A stretch of 64,000 nt of DNA from Chloroflexota bacterium (GCA_019873685.1 JAIOAT010000006.1:1-64000), one strand, 5' to 3'. Shown: positions 25,756 to 34,735, counted from the first letter of the stretch. The notes: generated from the letters alone by a model not told the origin. A program made the numbers and translations.

Positions 25756-25802
25756 GCAAAAACGGAGCGGGAAGGTACGGTCGGCGTGCCGTACCTTCCC
25801 GC
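25756..25802 (-). terminator. Strong intrinsic terminator of the propeller gene
   Basis: A perfect 14-bp stem (25767-25780 with 25789-25802), an 8-base loop and, on the minus strand, a T5 run (25758-25762). It lies 27 bases past the stop of the secreted propeller protein. It isolates that gene from the DnaA-box region. Confidence 0.88.
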
Positions 25803-25828
25803 AGGCGGAAAAGTGCGTTCAGGGCGAA

Positions 25829-26872
25829 TTATTCGCGGGTCACGGTGCCGGTCGCCAGCCCGATTGACAGGCTGGTATCCCGCGCCGCAGGGATGCCATA
25901 GTAAAGATAGTACGTTTCGTCCACGGCCACCAGCGTTGGCCACCATGGTGCATCCAGGGCGTTCAAAGCCACGACCGGCGCATCGCCGATGCGCGTCCAG
26001 TGGATGCCGTCCGCGCTGCTGGCGTAGCCGATGCCGGGCAAGACTCCTGCCTCGGCGTGGGCGCAGGGCAAACCGAAGTAGACCATATCCCAGCCCGCTG
26101 GCCCGGCCCACACACTGGCTTTTTGCACCGCGCCGCTATCCCACGAACCCGGCGGCCCGACATCCAGCACCGGATCGTAGCGCATGAATGGCCGCAACTC
26201 GACCTCTGGATCGTCATACTTCTCAAACGTCAGACCATCCGGGGAGATGGCCAGGCCGATCGATGGCCGCAGGTAGGTATCCCAGCCGGTATAGTAGAGC
26301 AGGACCGTGTCATCCTGGCGGACAGCGTCCGTCGCCGCGATATAGTGATCCCATGAGCCGGACGTGCCTTCCAGCACCGGCTGGCTCTCGATCGTCCAGG
26401 GGCCGGTCGGCGCGGCGGAAGTCGCCCGCAGGATCGAGCGGGCGGGCATAATCCCCGGCAGAGGGTGAGGATTGAGGTACAGCACCCAGCCGCCATCATG
26501 CAGAACCGCCCCAACCGAAACGCCGCACTCAAAGGGGCGGCGGCAGCGCTGAATAATCGGGTTGCCGACATAGCGGGTCCAGGTCACGCCGTCTTCCGAT
26601 GTGGCGTAGCCGACCGCCCAGGCTTCATGTTCCAGGGAAGTACCGCCGGTGTAGAACAGGTGGAAGCGCCCGTCCGCATAGATCACATCGCCGGGCATGA
26701 CAAAGCCAGAATCCCAGGCCCCTGCCGGGCCTGGCCGCAGCACAGGCGCGGCCTGTGGCGTAAACGTCACTTCCGTGACTGCTCCGCCGGTCTGGGCGGC
26801 CAGGGCAGCGGGGAACAACAAACTGATGCATGCTGCCAGCGCAAGCGCGAAGATGCGGCGATAGAGCATCAC
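25829..26872 (-). CDS. Secreted five-bladed beta-propeller, glycoside-hydrolase-like (GH43/GH32/GH130 superfamily style)
   Basis: A signal peptide (about 1-28, ending AALAAQ) precedes a propeller whose blades share the pattern (D)G-x-(F/W)-x-L-(F/Y)-Y-(T/G) and YATSEDGVTWTR, seen at least four times. The pattern suits the five-bladed fold of GH43, GH32 and GH130, which cleave arabinans, fructans or mannosides. Clear catalytic Asp and Glu cannot be assigned, so a non-catalytic or unrelated sugar-binding role is possible. It stands alone, with a strong terminator behind it. Confidence 0.7.
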   Translation of the reverse strand: MMLYRRIFALALAACISLLFPAALAAQTGGAVTEVTFTPQAAPVLRPGPAGAWDSGFVMPGDVIYADGRFHLFYTGGTSLEHEAWAVGYATSEDGVTWTRYVGNPIIQRCRRPFECGVSVGAVLHDGGWVLYLNPHPLPGIMPARSILRATSAAPTGPWTIESQPVLEGTSGSWDHYIAATDAVRQDDTVLLYYTGWDTYLRPSIGLAISPDGLTFEKYDDPEVELRPFMRYDPVLDVGPPGSWDSGAVQKASVWAGPAGWDMVYFGLPCAHAEAGVLPGIGYASSADGIHWTRIGDAPVVALNALDAPWWPTLVAVDETYYLYYGIPAARDTSLSIGLATGTVTRE

Positions 26873-27109
26873 ACCTTACCTCCTTCGGTGAAAGCTACCG
26901 CAGACAGGCGGCTTGCGGCAGCAGCTGCCGGGGGTCGCCGTGGGTGTGATGGGGGCGGAAAGGGCGGAACAACGGGCGCCGGTCGGCGGACGACCGGAGA
27001 GCGAGATGACCAGCAAGCCATCGCCAGAGCATGCCAGACGAGGCAGAGCGAACCGTCTACTATCCTTATTAAACGGCAGGCAGCGAGGGGTGTCAATATT
27101 GCCGGGCGA

Positions 27110-27436
27110 TCACCCGGCGAAAAAGCCAAAATCCACATACCCGCACGGCGCGCCCTGAAAGGTCAGCAGGCCGTGGTCTTTGAAGACGAAGACGCGCTGG
27201 TCATGCCGCTTGAGCTTCTTCTTCAGGCTGTTCCACTGTGAGCGCGTCGGGGTGCTTTGCCCTTCCGCCAGGGTGAAATAGTCCAGGCTAAAGATGGCGC
27301 GGAAATGCCCATCCTCGTAGCGGTTAAGCTGGCGCAGGCTGGTCTTATCCCGGCCAGGGGCGGTAAGCACCGTGGCGGCGAAGCGGTGGACGGCGTCATA
27401 GGGACGCGGATGGAAACGGGGTAGGGCATCGCTCAT
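27110..27436 (-). CDS. Conserved-looking small cytoplasmic protein, unknown
   Basis: A 108-residue protein with basic and aromatic clusters (RPYDAVHRFA, LKKKLKRHDQRVFVFKDHG) and a terminal GYVDFGFFAG. No signal, membrane segment or known motif is seen. ATG 27436 is chosen because AGGAG lies 11 bases upstream; the longer frame adds 51 unlikely residues. It is divergent from the SIMPL gene across 187 bases, which must hold both promoters. No family recognised. Confidence 0.55.
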   Translation of the reverse strand: MSDALPRFHPRPYDAVHRFAATVLTAPGRDKTSLRQLNRYEDGHFRAIFSLDYFTLAEGQSTPTRSQWNSLKKKLKRHDQRVFVFKDHGLLTFQGAPCGYVDFGFFAG

Positions 27437-27623
27437 GGTCGGACAGGCTCCTGACGTGATCGTGCTTTCCTGCGGCGGGGATGGCACGCCCGGCAGCCCC
27501 GCCGCGATTTCAGTATAGCCGGGAACTTTTCCGGCGCGACAGGCGTCATAGGGTATGGCGGGCCATGCCCGCCGCCATCGACCTATCAATTCTGGATGTA
27601 CACACAGAGGGGAGTTTTACACC

Positions 27624-28361
27624 ATGAGGAAGCACTGGATGATCACCGGCGTGGCTGCTCTGGCGCTGACCATTCTGGCGGCGGCGCTTGTTGTCAGCGG
27701 TGTTCCCGGCGGGCCGGTCGCCGCACAAAGCCCTGCCCCCGGCACGATTACCGTGCGCGGACTCGGCGAAGCCAGCGGCGCGCCTGATGTCGCCTATGTA
27801 TCGCTGGGCGTCGATACGCGCAATGCCAGCCTGAGCGAGGCAATGAGCGAGGCGAACAGCGTGATGGACGCCGTGATCGAGGCCGTGCGCGGCCTGGAGA
27901 TCGCCGCTGAGGATATTCAGACCGTCGATTTCAGCGTCTGGTCGGACGAGCCGATGACCCCGGAAGGCGCTCCCGCTGAAGGGACGCGCTTCTACCGCGT
28001 GACCAATGTCGTGCGCATCACCGTCCGCGACACGGGTTTGATGCAGAACGTGATTGATGCGGCGGTCGCCGCCGGCGCCAACCGCATCTACGGCGTGACC
28101 TTTGGCCTGGAGGACCCCGCCGCCCTGGAGCGCGACGCCCGCCTGGCCGCCCTGGAAAACGCCCGCGAACGCGCCGCGCAGATCGCTGAAGCGATCGGCG
28201 TAACCCTGGGCGAGCCGACCATCGTGGTCGAAGGCGACTCCTTCGGTCAGGGCGTGGTCATGGACATGGCGGCCCGCGGCCTGGGTGGGGGCGGCGGAAT
28301 CCAGCAGGGCCAGCTCAGCGTCCAGGTGCAGGTGCAGGTCACCTTTGAAACCGTGCGCTGA
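27624..28361 (+). CDS. SIMPL-domain (DUF541) exported protein
   Basis: A 245-residue secreted protein of the SIMPL/DUF541 family (relatives: BP26/Omp28 of Brucella, YggE of E. coli). A signal peptide covers about 1-35. The mature part opens TITVRGLGEASGAPDVAYVS, the family hallmark. ALENARERAAQIAEAIGVTLG is the conserved helix, and VQVQVQVTFE the final strand. These proteins form channel-like oligomers and are linked to oxidative or envelope stress; the role here is inferred. ATG 27624 follows AGGGGAG; the longer frame lacks any ribosome site. Confidence 0.9.
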   Translation: MRKHWMITGVAALALTILAAALVVSGVPGGPVAAQSPAPGTITVRGLGEASGAPDVAYVSLGVDTRNASLSEAMSEANSVMDAVIEAVRGLEIAAEDIQTVDFSVWSDEPMTPEGAPAEGTRFYRVTNVVRITVRDTGLMQNVIDAAVAAGANRIYGVTFGLEDPAALERDARLAALENARERAAQIAEAIGVTLGEPTIVVEGDSFGQGVVMDMAARGLGGGGGIQQGQLSVQVQVQVTFETVR

Positions 28362-28385
28362 TAGTCTATAGCCGCAGGTCATAGA

Positions 28386-28423
28386 ACAGGCGGGGCGCAT
28401 CCCACCGGGCGCGCCCCGCCTGT
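28386..28423 (+). terminator. Hairpin, probable terminator of the SIMPL gene
   Basis: A perfect 13-bp G+C-rich stem (28386-28398 with 28411-28423), a 12-base loop, 25 bases after the stop. The following sequence has only a weak T-run. Confidence 0.55.
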
Positions 28424-28927
28424 ACGTCTTACCGGCGACCATTCGCTCCTGGCAGGGTTAGGCACGTTGCACAGGCAGGCTTGATCCCCGGGCAGAGTCG
28501 TTGTAGAGTGAAAGTAACAACGGCCCGTAACCAAACAATGCCCATTGGCCGGGGCCACCAATGGGGGAGCCGCCTGAATACCCGCCAACGGCTGGCAGTC
28601 GGGATAGCGGGCGCGGGACGCCTCATCTACAACAGATCGTTGTAAGTACGCCGGAATGGCGCCAATGGAGGGCAGTCTCCGCCAGGGAAAAAGGTCCCAC
28701 CACCGCGCGGAAAGAAGCGATTCAGCTGGCTCCAGTTTCAAGTGCAGCGGTCCGTCCAGGGGGCGGACCGCTTGCTTTTGTGGGCGCTCAACGCTGGCGC
28801 ACCCCTGCTCACCGGGCGCTATCCCCACCGCGGAGGCCGGTGTACAATCCGTGCAGCCGCTGTTAGCGCCGCAACCAGCGTTGCTGCCAGCGCCAATCCA
28901 ACCGGTGACAGGGAGAGCCACAGACCT
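28424..28927. other. 504-base gene-free stretch with several hairpins
   Basis: No convincing coding frame. An 8-bp stem CCCATTGG/CCAATGGG and a GTTGT/ACAAC hairpin lie at about 28507-28566. A terminator-like hairpin (28746-28754 with 28764-28772, 9 bp) is followed by TTGCTTTTG. A plus-strand RNA may therefore end near 28780. No known RNA family recognised. Confidence 0.45.
28746..28780 (+). terminator. Terminator-like hairpin inside the gene-free stretch
   Basis: AGCGGTCCG (28746-28754) pairs with CGGACCGCT (28764-28772), followed by TTGCTTTT. No protein gene ends just upstream, so it would close an untranslated RNA or a leader. Confidence 0.5.
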
Positions 28928-29551
28928 ATGCGCGAGAATGAGGAAGCACGGGCCAGCGCACTGGAAGAGATCAAGACGGTCATGACCCGCCGCCAGCAGC
29001 AGGTAGAGCTGCTGGAACGGCGCATGGAAACTTTTACCGCCCGGCTGTTCGCCGGTTTTGAGGAAGGTATTCGCCGCCTGAACGAGGCGGGCGTACAGAA
29101 CATCAGCGCCCCGCGCTACTCCAAGCACCCGGTAGGTGGCTGGCGGCGCGTCCTGCAGATCGGGATCGAAGACTGGCGGATCGCCGCCGTGCCGCTGGCG
29201 GGCGTCGCCTGGCCCAACGTCAACGATGAGGCCATGATCCCCGGCTATGCCTTCAAGGAGCCATGCGGGCGGCTGGCCTTCTTCCTTTTGCAGGGCGACG
29301 ACCTGCAGGCTACCGCTTTCTACGACGTGATTGTGCTGCTCAACGGTTCCTGGTTTGCCTGGGGCTATGGCTGGCCCAAGCAACAGGACGACATGGACAA
29401 CACCGATTTTGTCGCCCTGGCGCTGGATTTGCTGGCCACCTTCGTCAAGGACATCCACCTGACCTGGGGCACGCGCGATGAGACCACGCTGACCGACGCC
29501 ATGGACCCCAAGCGGCGGGCCTACCGCTTTGGCCTGCCCGGACGGGAATAA
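28928..29551 (+). CDS. Hypothetical cytoplasmic protein with N-terminal coiled coil
   Basis: A 207-residue protein of unknown family. Residues about 1-55 are helical and heptad-like (RRQQQVELLERRMETF). The rest looks like a mixed alpha/beta domain with Trp-rich strands (GGWRRVLQIGIEDWRIAAV, GSWFAWGYGWPKQ). No signal, membrane segment or catalytic motif is seen. ATG 28928 is chosen because GGGAG lies about 12 bases upstream and because upstream codons show no conserved character. It ends eight bases before the convergent hisA stop. Confidence 0.55.
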   Translation: MRENEEARASALEEIKTVMTRRQQQVELLERRMETFTARLFAGFEEGIRRLNEAGVQNISAPRYSKHPVGGWRRVLQIGIEDWRIAAVPLAGVAWPNVNDEAMIPGYAFKEPCGRLAFFLLQGDDLQATAFYDVIVLLNGSWFAWGYGWPKQQDDMDNTDFVALALDLLATFVKDIHLTWGTRDETTLTDAMDPKRRAYRFGLPGRE

Positions 29552-29558
29552 GCCCGGC

Positions 29559-30290
29559 TCAGGACGGATCGGCGGCGGCGTGCAGGGCTTCGGCCAGGCT
29601 GAAGATGCCCTCGTACAGCGCCTTGCCCACTACCGCCCCCGCCACCTGGCCGGTTGCCCGCAGGGCGCGGATGTCTTCCAGGCTGGCCACGCCGCCGGAA
29701 GCGATCACCTGCAGGCCGGTTTCCGCCGCCAGGCGGGCCGTACCGGCCACGTCCACCCCCTGCAGCCCGCCATCGCGGGCGACATCGGTGTACAGGGCGT
29801 GCACCGCCCCGCGCTGCGCCAGCGCCCGCCCCAGCGCAACCGGCGTCCAGGCGGAAGCTGCCTGCCAGCCATGGATAGCGACCTGCCCGCCACGCGAATC
29901 TAGGGCGACGGCCAGCCGTTCCGCTCCCCAGCGGGCCACGAACGCCTCGACCAGCGCCGGGTCCTGAGCAACCGCCGTGCCCAGGATCACCCGCGCCGCG
30001 CCCGCGTCAAACGCCTGCGCCGCGTCCTCCAGCGAACGGATTCCCCCGCCAAACTGGATCGGGATACCCAGTCCAGCCAGCCGGGCCAGGACGGCCAGGT
30101 TATCGTTGGCCGCCTGAAAGGCGCCATCCAGGTTGATCACGTGCAGCCAGGCCGCCCCGGCCTCCTGCCAGCGGCGGGCGACGGCCAGCGGGTCGGCGCT
30201 GTAATGGGTCTGGCGGGCGGGATCGCCCTGTTGCAGGCGGACAACCTGCCCGCCGCGTAGATCGATAGCAGGATAGAGAATCATGGGCAA
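29559..30290 (-). CDS. hisA: HisA, ProFAR isomerase
   Basis: 1-(5-phosphoribosyl)-5-[(5-phosphoribosylamino)methylideneamino]imidazole-4-carboxamide isomerase of histidine biosynthesis. It is a TIM barrel. The N-terminal catalytic Asp is in ILYPAIDLRGGQVVRL, and the half-barrel repeat in ALDSRGG and LYTDVARDG carries the second acidic residue. ASGGVASLEDI and GAVVGKALYEG are the two phosphate-binding loops. Length 243 is normal. It follows hisH on the same strand after 60 bases. No other his gene is in the window. Confidence 0.95.
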   Translation of the reverse strand: MPMILYPAIDLRGGQVVRLQQGDPARQTHYSADPLAVARRWQEAGAAWLHVINLDGAFQAANDNLAVLARLAGLGIPIQFGGGIRSLEDAAQAFDAGAARVILGTAVAQDPALVEAFVARWGAERLAVALDSRGGQVAIHGWQAASAWTPVALGRALAQRGAVHALYTDVARDGGLQGVDVAGTARLAAETGLQVIASGGVASLEDIRALRATGQVAGAVVGKALYEGIFSLAEALHAAADPS

Positions 30291-30350
30291 CCTGTCCGTA
30301 AGAACTGCTAGGCAGGCGCAAACCGGAAGCCTGCACGGCCAGAGAAGTGC

Positions 30351-30974
30351 TCAACCAACCATGGTCACAAAATTCTGCAGCAAGCGCAGCCCAACCGCCT
30401 GGCTCTTTTCCGGGTGGAATTGCACGCCGTAGACGTTATCCCGCGCCACCACCGCCGGGAAGGCCACGCCGTAATCGCAGGTGGCCAGCACGTCAGCGGG
30501 ATCGGTCGGAGCGCAGAGATAACTGTGGACGAAGTAGGCATAGTCACCGGCGGCGATCCCGGCCAGCAGCGGCGACTCCTGGACGGGCTGCAGCTGGTTC
30601 CAGCCCATGTGCGGGACCTTCAGGCCGGGCAGCGCCGGGAAGCGGATGACCCGCCCGGCCAGCAGGCCCAGCCCGGTATGTTCACCCTGTTCCTCGCTGA
30701 CCTCAAAGAGGAACTGCATCCCCAGGCAGATGCCCAGCAGCGGCACGCCGCGCTCGACGGATTCCCGGATGGCCGGTTCAAAGCCCCGCGCCCGCAGGCG
30801 GGCCATGCCCGCTCCAATAGCGCCCACCCCCGGCAGGATGATCGCCCGCGCGCCCGCCAGATCATCCGGCGTCGCGGCCACACGGGCCGCCGCGCCCAGG
30901 TGGCTGAGAGCGTGAAGTACGCTGCGCAGGTTGCTGGCCTCGTAGTCAATGACTGCGATCATGGTTGTCGCCAT
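30351..30974 (-). CDS. hisH: HisH, glutamine amidotransferase subunit of IGP synthase
   Basis: Class I glutaminase that feeds ammonia to HisF for imidazole-glycerol-phosphate formation. The triad is present: Cys in GICLGMQFLFE, His and Glu in VQFHPEKS. The N-terminus MIAVIDYEASNLRSV and VPHMGWNQL are family hallmarks. Length 207 fits. Either ATG 30974 or 30962 may start the protein; GAGGG lies just upstream. It is preceded within four bases by the DUF503 gene and followed by hisA. HisF is not in the window. Confidence 0.94.
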   Translation of the reverse strand: MATTMIAVIDYEASNLRSVLHALSHLGAAARVAATPDDLAGARAIILPGVGAIGAGMARLRARGFEPAIRESVERGVPLLGICLGMQFLFEVSEEQGEHTGLGLLAGRVIRFPALPGLKVPHMGWNQLQPVQESPLLAGIAAGDYAYFVHSYLCAPTDPADVLATCDYGVAFPAVVARDNVYGVQFHPEKSQAVGLRLLQNFVTMVG

Positions 30975-30977
30975 CCC

Positions 30978-31268
30978 TCACACATGAATGGCTTCGATGG
31001 CGTAGTCCACAACCTCCAGGTCGGGACGGTAGTCTTCGATCCAGTGCACCACGGCTTCCAGCACCTGTTCGGCATGGCTGGCGCTGGTGCTGACGGCAGC
31101 CAGCCCGATCGTGCTGGATTGCCACACATCATGCAGGTCGACCTCTGCCGCGGCGACATGGAACTTCTTGTGCACGCCGGCGATCAGACCCCTGAGCACG
31201 CTGCGCTTTTGCTTGAGCGAGCTGACACCCGGCAAAGTCAGTTCAATCTGGCAGGTTGCCACAACCAT
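30978..31268 (-). CDS. DUF503 (YlxP-like) protein
   Basis: A 96-residue protein of the DUF503/YlxP family. CQIELTLPGVSSLKQKRSVLRGLI is cut here to its motif: SLKQKRSVL, followed by HKKFHVAAAEVD and a C-terminal VVDYAIEAI. Members are often encoded near rbfA, nusA and infB; here it instead heads the DUF503-hisH-hisA run. Function is unknown; a ferredoxin-like fold with a basic face has been proposed to bind RNA. The stop lies three bases before the hisH start. Confidence 0.85.
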   Translation of the reverse strand: MVVATCQIELTLPGVSSLKQKRSVLRGLIAGVHKKFHVAAAEVDLHDVWQSSTIGLAAVSTSASHAEQVLEAVVHWIEDYRPDLEVVDYAIEAIHV

Positions 31269-31364
31269 AGTTCACCTACCGGCGGCGCGCCGGATCGTGC
31301 TGCGCGTACAGCCCGCCAGCATACCATCCCCGCTGCAAATTGCACACTGGAAAACAGGCGAAAA

Positions 31365-31562
31365 GGGAGGCCAGGGGACCAGAGGCCAGGACGCCGGGAG
31401 ATCAGGAGACCGGTCAGGGCGTGGCACGGCAGCGCGTTGTGCACCGGGCGTCACGTCACTCCCAGCATGGCAGCGACGGTATGACCCGCTGCCAGCGGCT
31501 ACCCGGACTTGTGCCACCGTCATGAGCTGGCTCTGGCCTCCCGGCCTTCTGGTCTCTCTCTG
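31365..31562. repeat. Intergenic repeat element with GA-rich and CT-rich arms
   Basis: A GA-rich arm (31365-31417, GACCAGAGGCCAGGA near its centre) and a CT-rich arm (31535-31562) are imperfect inverted copies about 150 bases apart. The same arms recur at 56158-56355, and single arms occur near 34736, 36930 and 44580. It lies in the 391-base gene-free gap before a methyltransferase gene. No coding frame is supported. Confidence 0.5.
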
Positions 31563-31659
31563 ATTGTCTCGCCCGCTTGACAGACCTCCCCCGGCGGGAT
31601 AACACTGGCAGGTAGCGGCGTGCCGGGATACTGTCCGAGGTCGGAGGAGGGCCAGAGCC

Positions 31660-32433
31660 GTGAACCGCAACCCGCTTTCCCGCGAGCATCTGCTGGCGGT
31701 GGCGGCGCGGGTCGGGGGGTGGCATCGGCGGGATTACACCCGCGTACGCGCCACCCGCGACCCGGTGCCCTGGTATTACGCCGAGATCGTGCGCCGCTAC
31801 CTGCGCCCGACTGACTGCGTGCTGGATATCGGTACAGGCAGCGGGCGGCAATTCCTGAGCCTGGCCCGTTTCTTTGCCCAGGGGGTGGGAATCGACCCGG
31901 ACGAAGCGTTGATCCAGGCGGCCCAGGCCAACCTGCCGCCTGCACTGGCAGGGCGGATCGCCTTCCTGACGATGCCCGTCCATGACCTGCATTTCCCTGA
32001 TGAGTCGTTTGACGTGGTGCTCAACCGCCAGGCCATCATCCATGCGGACGAAACGGTGCGCGTGTTGCGGCCCGGCGGCCTGTTCATCACCCAGCAGGTC
32101 GGCCCGCGTAACGCCGAAAACATCACCCGCGTCTTTGGCTGTACGGCAAGCGGGCAGTACCGCGCCGTGGCCGGGCAGGACCCGGACAGCGTGGCGGCGG
32201 CCTTCCAGGCCCGCGGCTGCGCGATTGTGTGCCGGGCGGAGTACAATGTGCCGTACTACTACACCGACCTGAATTCGCTGGTTTTCTGGCTGCAGGCGGT
32301 TCCCCTGCCGGAGGACTTTGACATGGCCCGCCACTGGGAACAGGTGGCGCATATCGCCGCCGCCTATACCACACCGCGCGGCATTGCCACCAACGAACAT
32401 CGCCTGCTGCTCATTGTTCGCAAAGCGCCGTGA
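31660..32433 (+). CDS. Class I SAM-dependent methyltransferase
   Basis: Rossmann-fold methyltransferase. VLDIGTGSGRQFLSLA is motif I, GIDPDEALI motif II, FDVVLNRQAIIHA the motif IV region, and LRPGGLFITQQVG motif V. YNVPYYYTDLNSLVFWLQAV in the C-terminal part resembles a known group of bacterial methyltransferases of unknown substrate. GTG 31660 has GGAGGAGGG about ten bases upstream. The next gene (MFS) begins 31 bases downstream and may be in the same operon, suggesting modification and export of one small molecule. That is speculative. Confidence 0.85.
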   Translation: MNRNPLSREHLLAVAARVGGWHRRDYTRVRATRDPVPWYYAEIVRRYLRPTDCVLDIGTGSGRQFLSLARFFAQGVGIDPDEALIQAAQANLPPALAGRIAFLTMPVHDLHFPDESFDVVLNRQAIIHADETVRVLRPGGLFITQQVGPRNAENITRVFGCTASGQYRAVAGQDPDSVAAAFQARGCAIVCRAEYNVPYYYTDLNSLVFWLQAVPLPEDFDMARHWEQVAHIAAAYTTPRGIATNEHRLLLIVRKAP

Positions 32434-32464
32434 TCTGCACCGAAAGGGAAACAAGCGCATCCGT

Positions 32465-33715
32465 ATGTCTCAGACCACCATCCCCCGCACCGAAGCATCC
32501 CGCCCTGCCTGGCGGAGCCTGCCGCGCAATGTCTGGGTGGTCACCGCCACCAGCTTCCTGACCGATGTCTCCAGCGAGATGCTGCTCAACCTGATGCCGC
32601 TTTTCCTGGCCAATGTGCTGGGCGTCAAAACCAACGTCATCGGCCTGATCGAAGGCATCGCGGAAACAACCGCCAGCCTGCTCAAGATCTTCTCCGGCTG
32701 GCTTTCCGACCGGCTGCGTGCGCGCAAGTGGCTGACCGTGACCGGGTACGGCCTGTCAACCGTCGTCAAACCATTCCTGTACATTGTCACGTCGTGGTGG
32801 GGGGTGCTGGCCGTGCGCATCGTCGATCGCATCGGCAAGGGCATCCGTACCGCCCCGCGTGACGCGCTGGTCGCCGCCAGCATTGACGCCGATCACCGCG
32901 GCCTGGCCTTTGGCCTGCACCGCATGGGCGACACGCTCGGCGCGGCGACCGGCATCCTGATTGCCCTGCTGATCGTGCTGGCGACGCAGGCCGGCGCGGT
33001 GACCCTCAGCCGGGAAACCTTCCAGGTGGTGGTCATCGCCAGTATCATCCCGGCAGTGCTGGCCGTGATTGTCCTGGCTGCCGGGGCGCAGGATGTGCCC
33101 GTTACCGGCCAGGCGGAAGCGCCGCGCCTGACCCTGTGCGGCTTTGACCGGCGCTTCTATGGCTTTCTGCTGGCGGTGGCAGTCTTCACGCTGGGCAATT
33201 CGGCGGACGCCTTCCTGATCCTGCGCGCCCAGGAGCGCGGTCTGAGTGTAGCCGGGGTGATGGGGATGGTGCTGACCTTCAACCTGATCTACGCCCTGAT
33301 CTCCGGCCCGGCGGGTGTGCTCTCCGACCGGATCGGACGCTACCGGCTGATCGTCGGCGGCTGGCTGGTCTACGGCCTGCTGTACCTCGGCTTTGCTATG
33401 GTGGAACAGGCATGGCAGATGTGGGCGCTGTACGGCCTGTACGGCATCTATTACGGTGCGGTGGAGGGCAACGCCCGTGCGCTGGTCGCCGACCTGGTTC
33501 CGGAGGAAAAGCGCGGCACGGCTTACGGCGTGTATAATGCGGCGGTGGGCGTGCTGACCCTGCCCGCCAGTGTGATCGCCGGCCTGCTGTGGAGCGGGGT
33601 CGGCGGCTGGACGGGCTTTGGGCCGCGCGCGCCGTTTCTCTTCGGGGCGGCTCTGGCCCTGGTTGCGGTGGTCCTGCTACGGGTTGGGCTGACCCCGCCG
33701 GCTGCCGACCGCTAG
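32465..33715 (+). CDS. MFS transporter
   Basis: A 416-residue transporter with about 12 predicted membrane helices. Motif A-like loops are visible as SGWLSDRLRARKW between helices 2 and 3, and GVLSDRIGRYRL in the second half. GKGIRTAPRDALVAAS is typical of a bacterial MFS group annotated as drug or metabolite exporters. ATG 32465 is chosen because the upstream frame lies in the methyltransferase gene and GAAAGGGAAAC precedes it. The substrate is unknown. Confidence 0.88.
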   Translation: MSQTTIPRTEASRPAWRSLPRNVWVVTATSFLTDVSSEMLLNLMPLFLANVLGVKTNVIGLIEGIAETTASLLKIFSGWLSDRLRARKWLTVTGYGLSTVVKPFLYIVTSWWGVLAVRIVDRIGKGIRTAPRDALVAASIDADHRGLAFGLHRMGDTLGAATGILIALLIVLATQAGAVTLSRETFQVVVIASIIPAVLAVIVLAAGAQDVPVTGQAEAPRLTLCGFDRRFYGFLLAVAVFTLGNSADAFLILRAQERGLSVAGVMGMVLTFNLIYALISGPAGVLSDRIGRYRLIVGGWLVYGLLYLGFAMVEQAWQMWALYGLYGIYYGAVEGNARALVADLVPEEKRGTAYGVYNAAVGVLTLPASVIAGLLWSGVGGWTGFGPRAPFLFGAALALVAVVLLRVGLTPPAADR

Positions 33716-33743
33716 GAATGGGACGGCTCTTGGGGAGGCAGGG

Positions 33744-34706
33744 ATGAAGATCACGGTGTTTGCGCCGGGGGAGGTCCACGAGGCCGCGCCGGAGGAATTG
33801 CCTGCCCTGCTGGCGACGGACGGCGCGCTCTTCTGGGTCGATATGACCGGCCCGACAGAGGACGACCTGCACGTCCTCAGCGAGGTGTTCCATTTCCACC
33901 CGCTGGCCATCGAGGACACCCACAACCAGGAACAGCGGCCCAAGGTGGAGACCTACGCCAACGAGACGTTCATCATTTTCAACGCGGTGACGCTGGATGG
34001 GGACGAGGCGTTTGCCACCCGCGAACTGGATGTGTTTCTGGGCGCGCGCTTCCTGGTCACCGTGCATGCGGCCCCGGAGCCACTGGTAGAGGAGGCGCTG
34101 CGCCGGGTTTGCCGCGCCCCGGCGCACCTGGCCGCTTCCGCCCGTCATCTGTGCTACGTGCTGGCGGATGTGCTGGTTGACCACATTTTCCCGGTGATGG
34201 ACGCGATTGAGCAGGAGAGCGAAACACTCAGCGACATCATCCTGGCTCAACCGGATCAGGGCAGTCTCAACCGTCTGTTCACGCTCAAACGCTGGGGGGC
34301 GGAGGTGTGGCGGCTGGTCTGGGTGCAGCGGGAGATGCTCAACGATCTGGCCCATGAGTGGGATATTCAGGGCGGCGGCACCGATCTGCGCTACTACATG
34401 CGCGATGTGATCGACCACCTGACCCTGCTGGCCGATATGATGAGCGTCCAGCGCGACATGATCACCGGCCTGATCGACCTGTACATGTCGGCCACCTCAA
34501 ACCGCCTCAATGTCATCGTTAACCGCCTGACGGTGATCACGGTTGCCATCGGCGCGCTGACCGTCTTCGGTGGCTTTTACGGGATGAACTTCGTGCACAC
34601 CTGGCCGCCATTTGAAGCCTGGTGGGGCGTGCCGGTGGTTATCCTGATGATGGCGGCGGTGGTGGCCGTACTGCTGCGGGAGTTCCGGCGACGCGGATAC
34701 CTGTAG
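33744..34706 (+). CDS. corA: CorA-family divalent cation (Mg2+) transporter
   Basis: Pentameric inner-membrane channel for Mg2+ (or Co2+/Ni2+). A long cytoplasmic N-terminal domain begins FWVDMTGPTEDDLHVL and includes HPLAIEDTHNQEQRPKVE, both family hallmarks. The two C-terminal helices are present, with the obligatory selectivity motif GMN in FYGMNF. Length 320 is normal. Gene start ATG 33744 has GGGAGGCAGGG upstream. It follows the MFS gene by 28 bases. Confidence 0.95.
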   Translation: MKITVFAPGEVHEAAPEELPALLATDGALFWVDMTGPTEDDLHVLSEVFHFHPLAIEDTHNQEQRPKVETYANETFIIFNAVTLDGDEAFATRELDVFLGARFLVTVHAAPEPLVEEALRRVCRAPAHLAASARHLCYVLADVLVDHIFPVMDAIEQESETLSDIILAQPDQGSLNRLFTLKRWGAEVWRLVWVQREMLNDLAHEWDIQGGGTDLRYYMRDVIDHLTLLADMMSVQRDMITGLIDLYMSATSNRLNVIVNRLTVITVAIGALTVFGGFYGMNFVHTWPPFEAWWGVPVVILMMAAVVAVLLREFRRRGYL

Positions 34707-34735
34707 TGGCCGGAGGCGGGGAGGGAGAACGCCAG

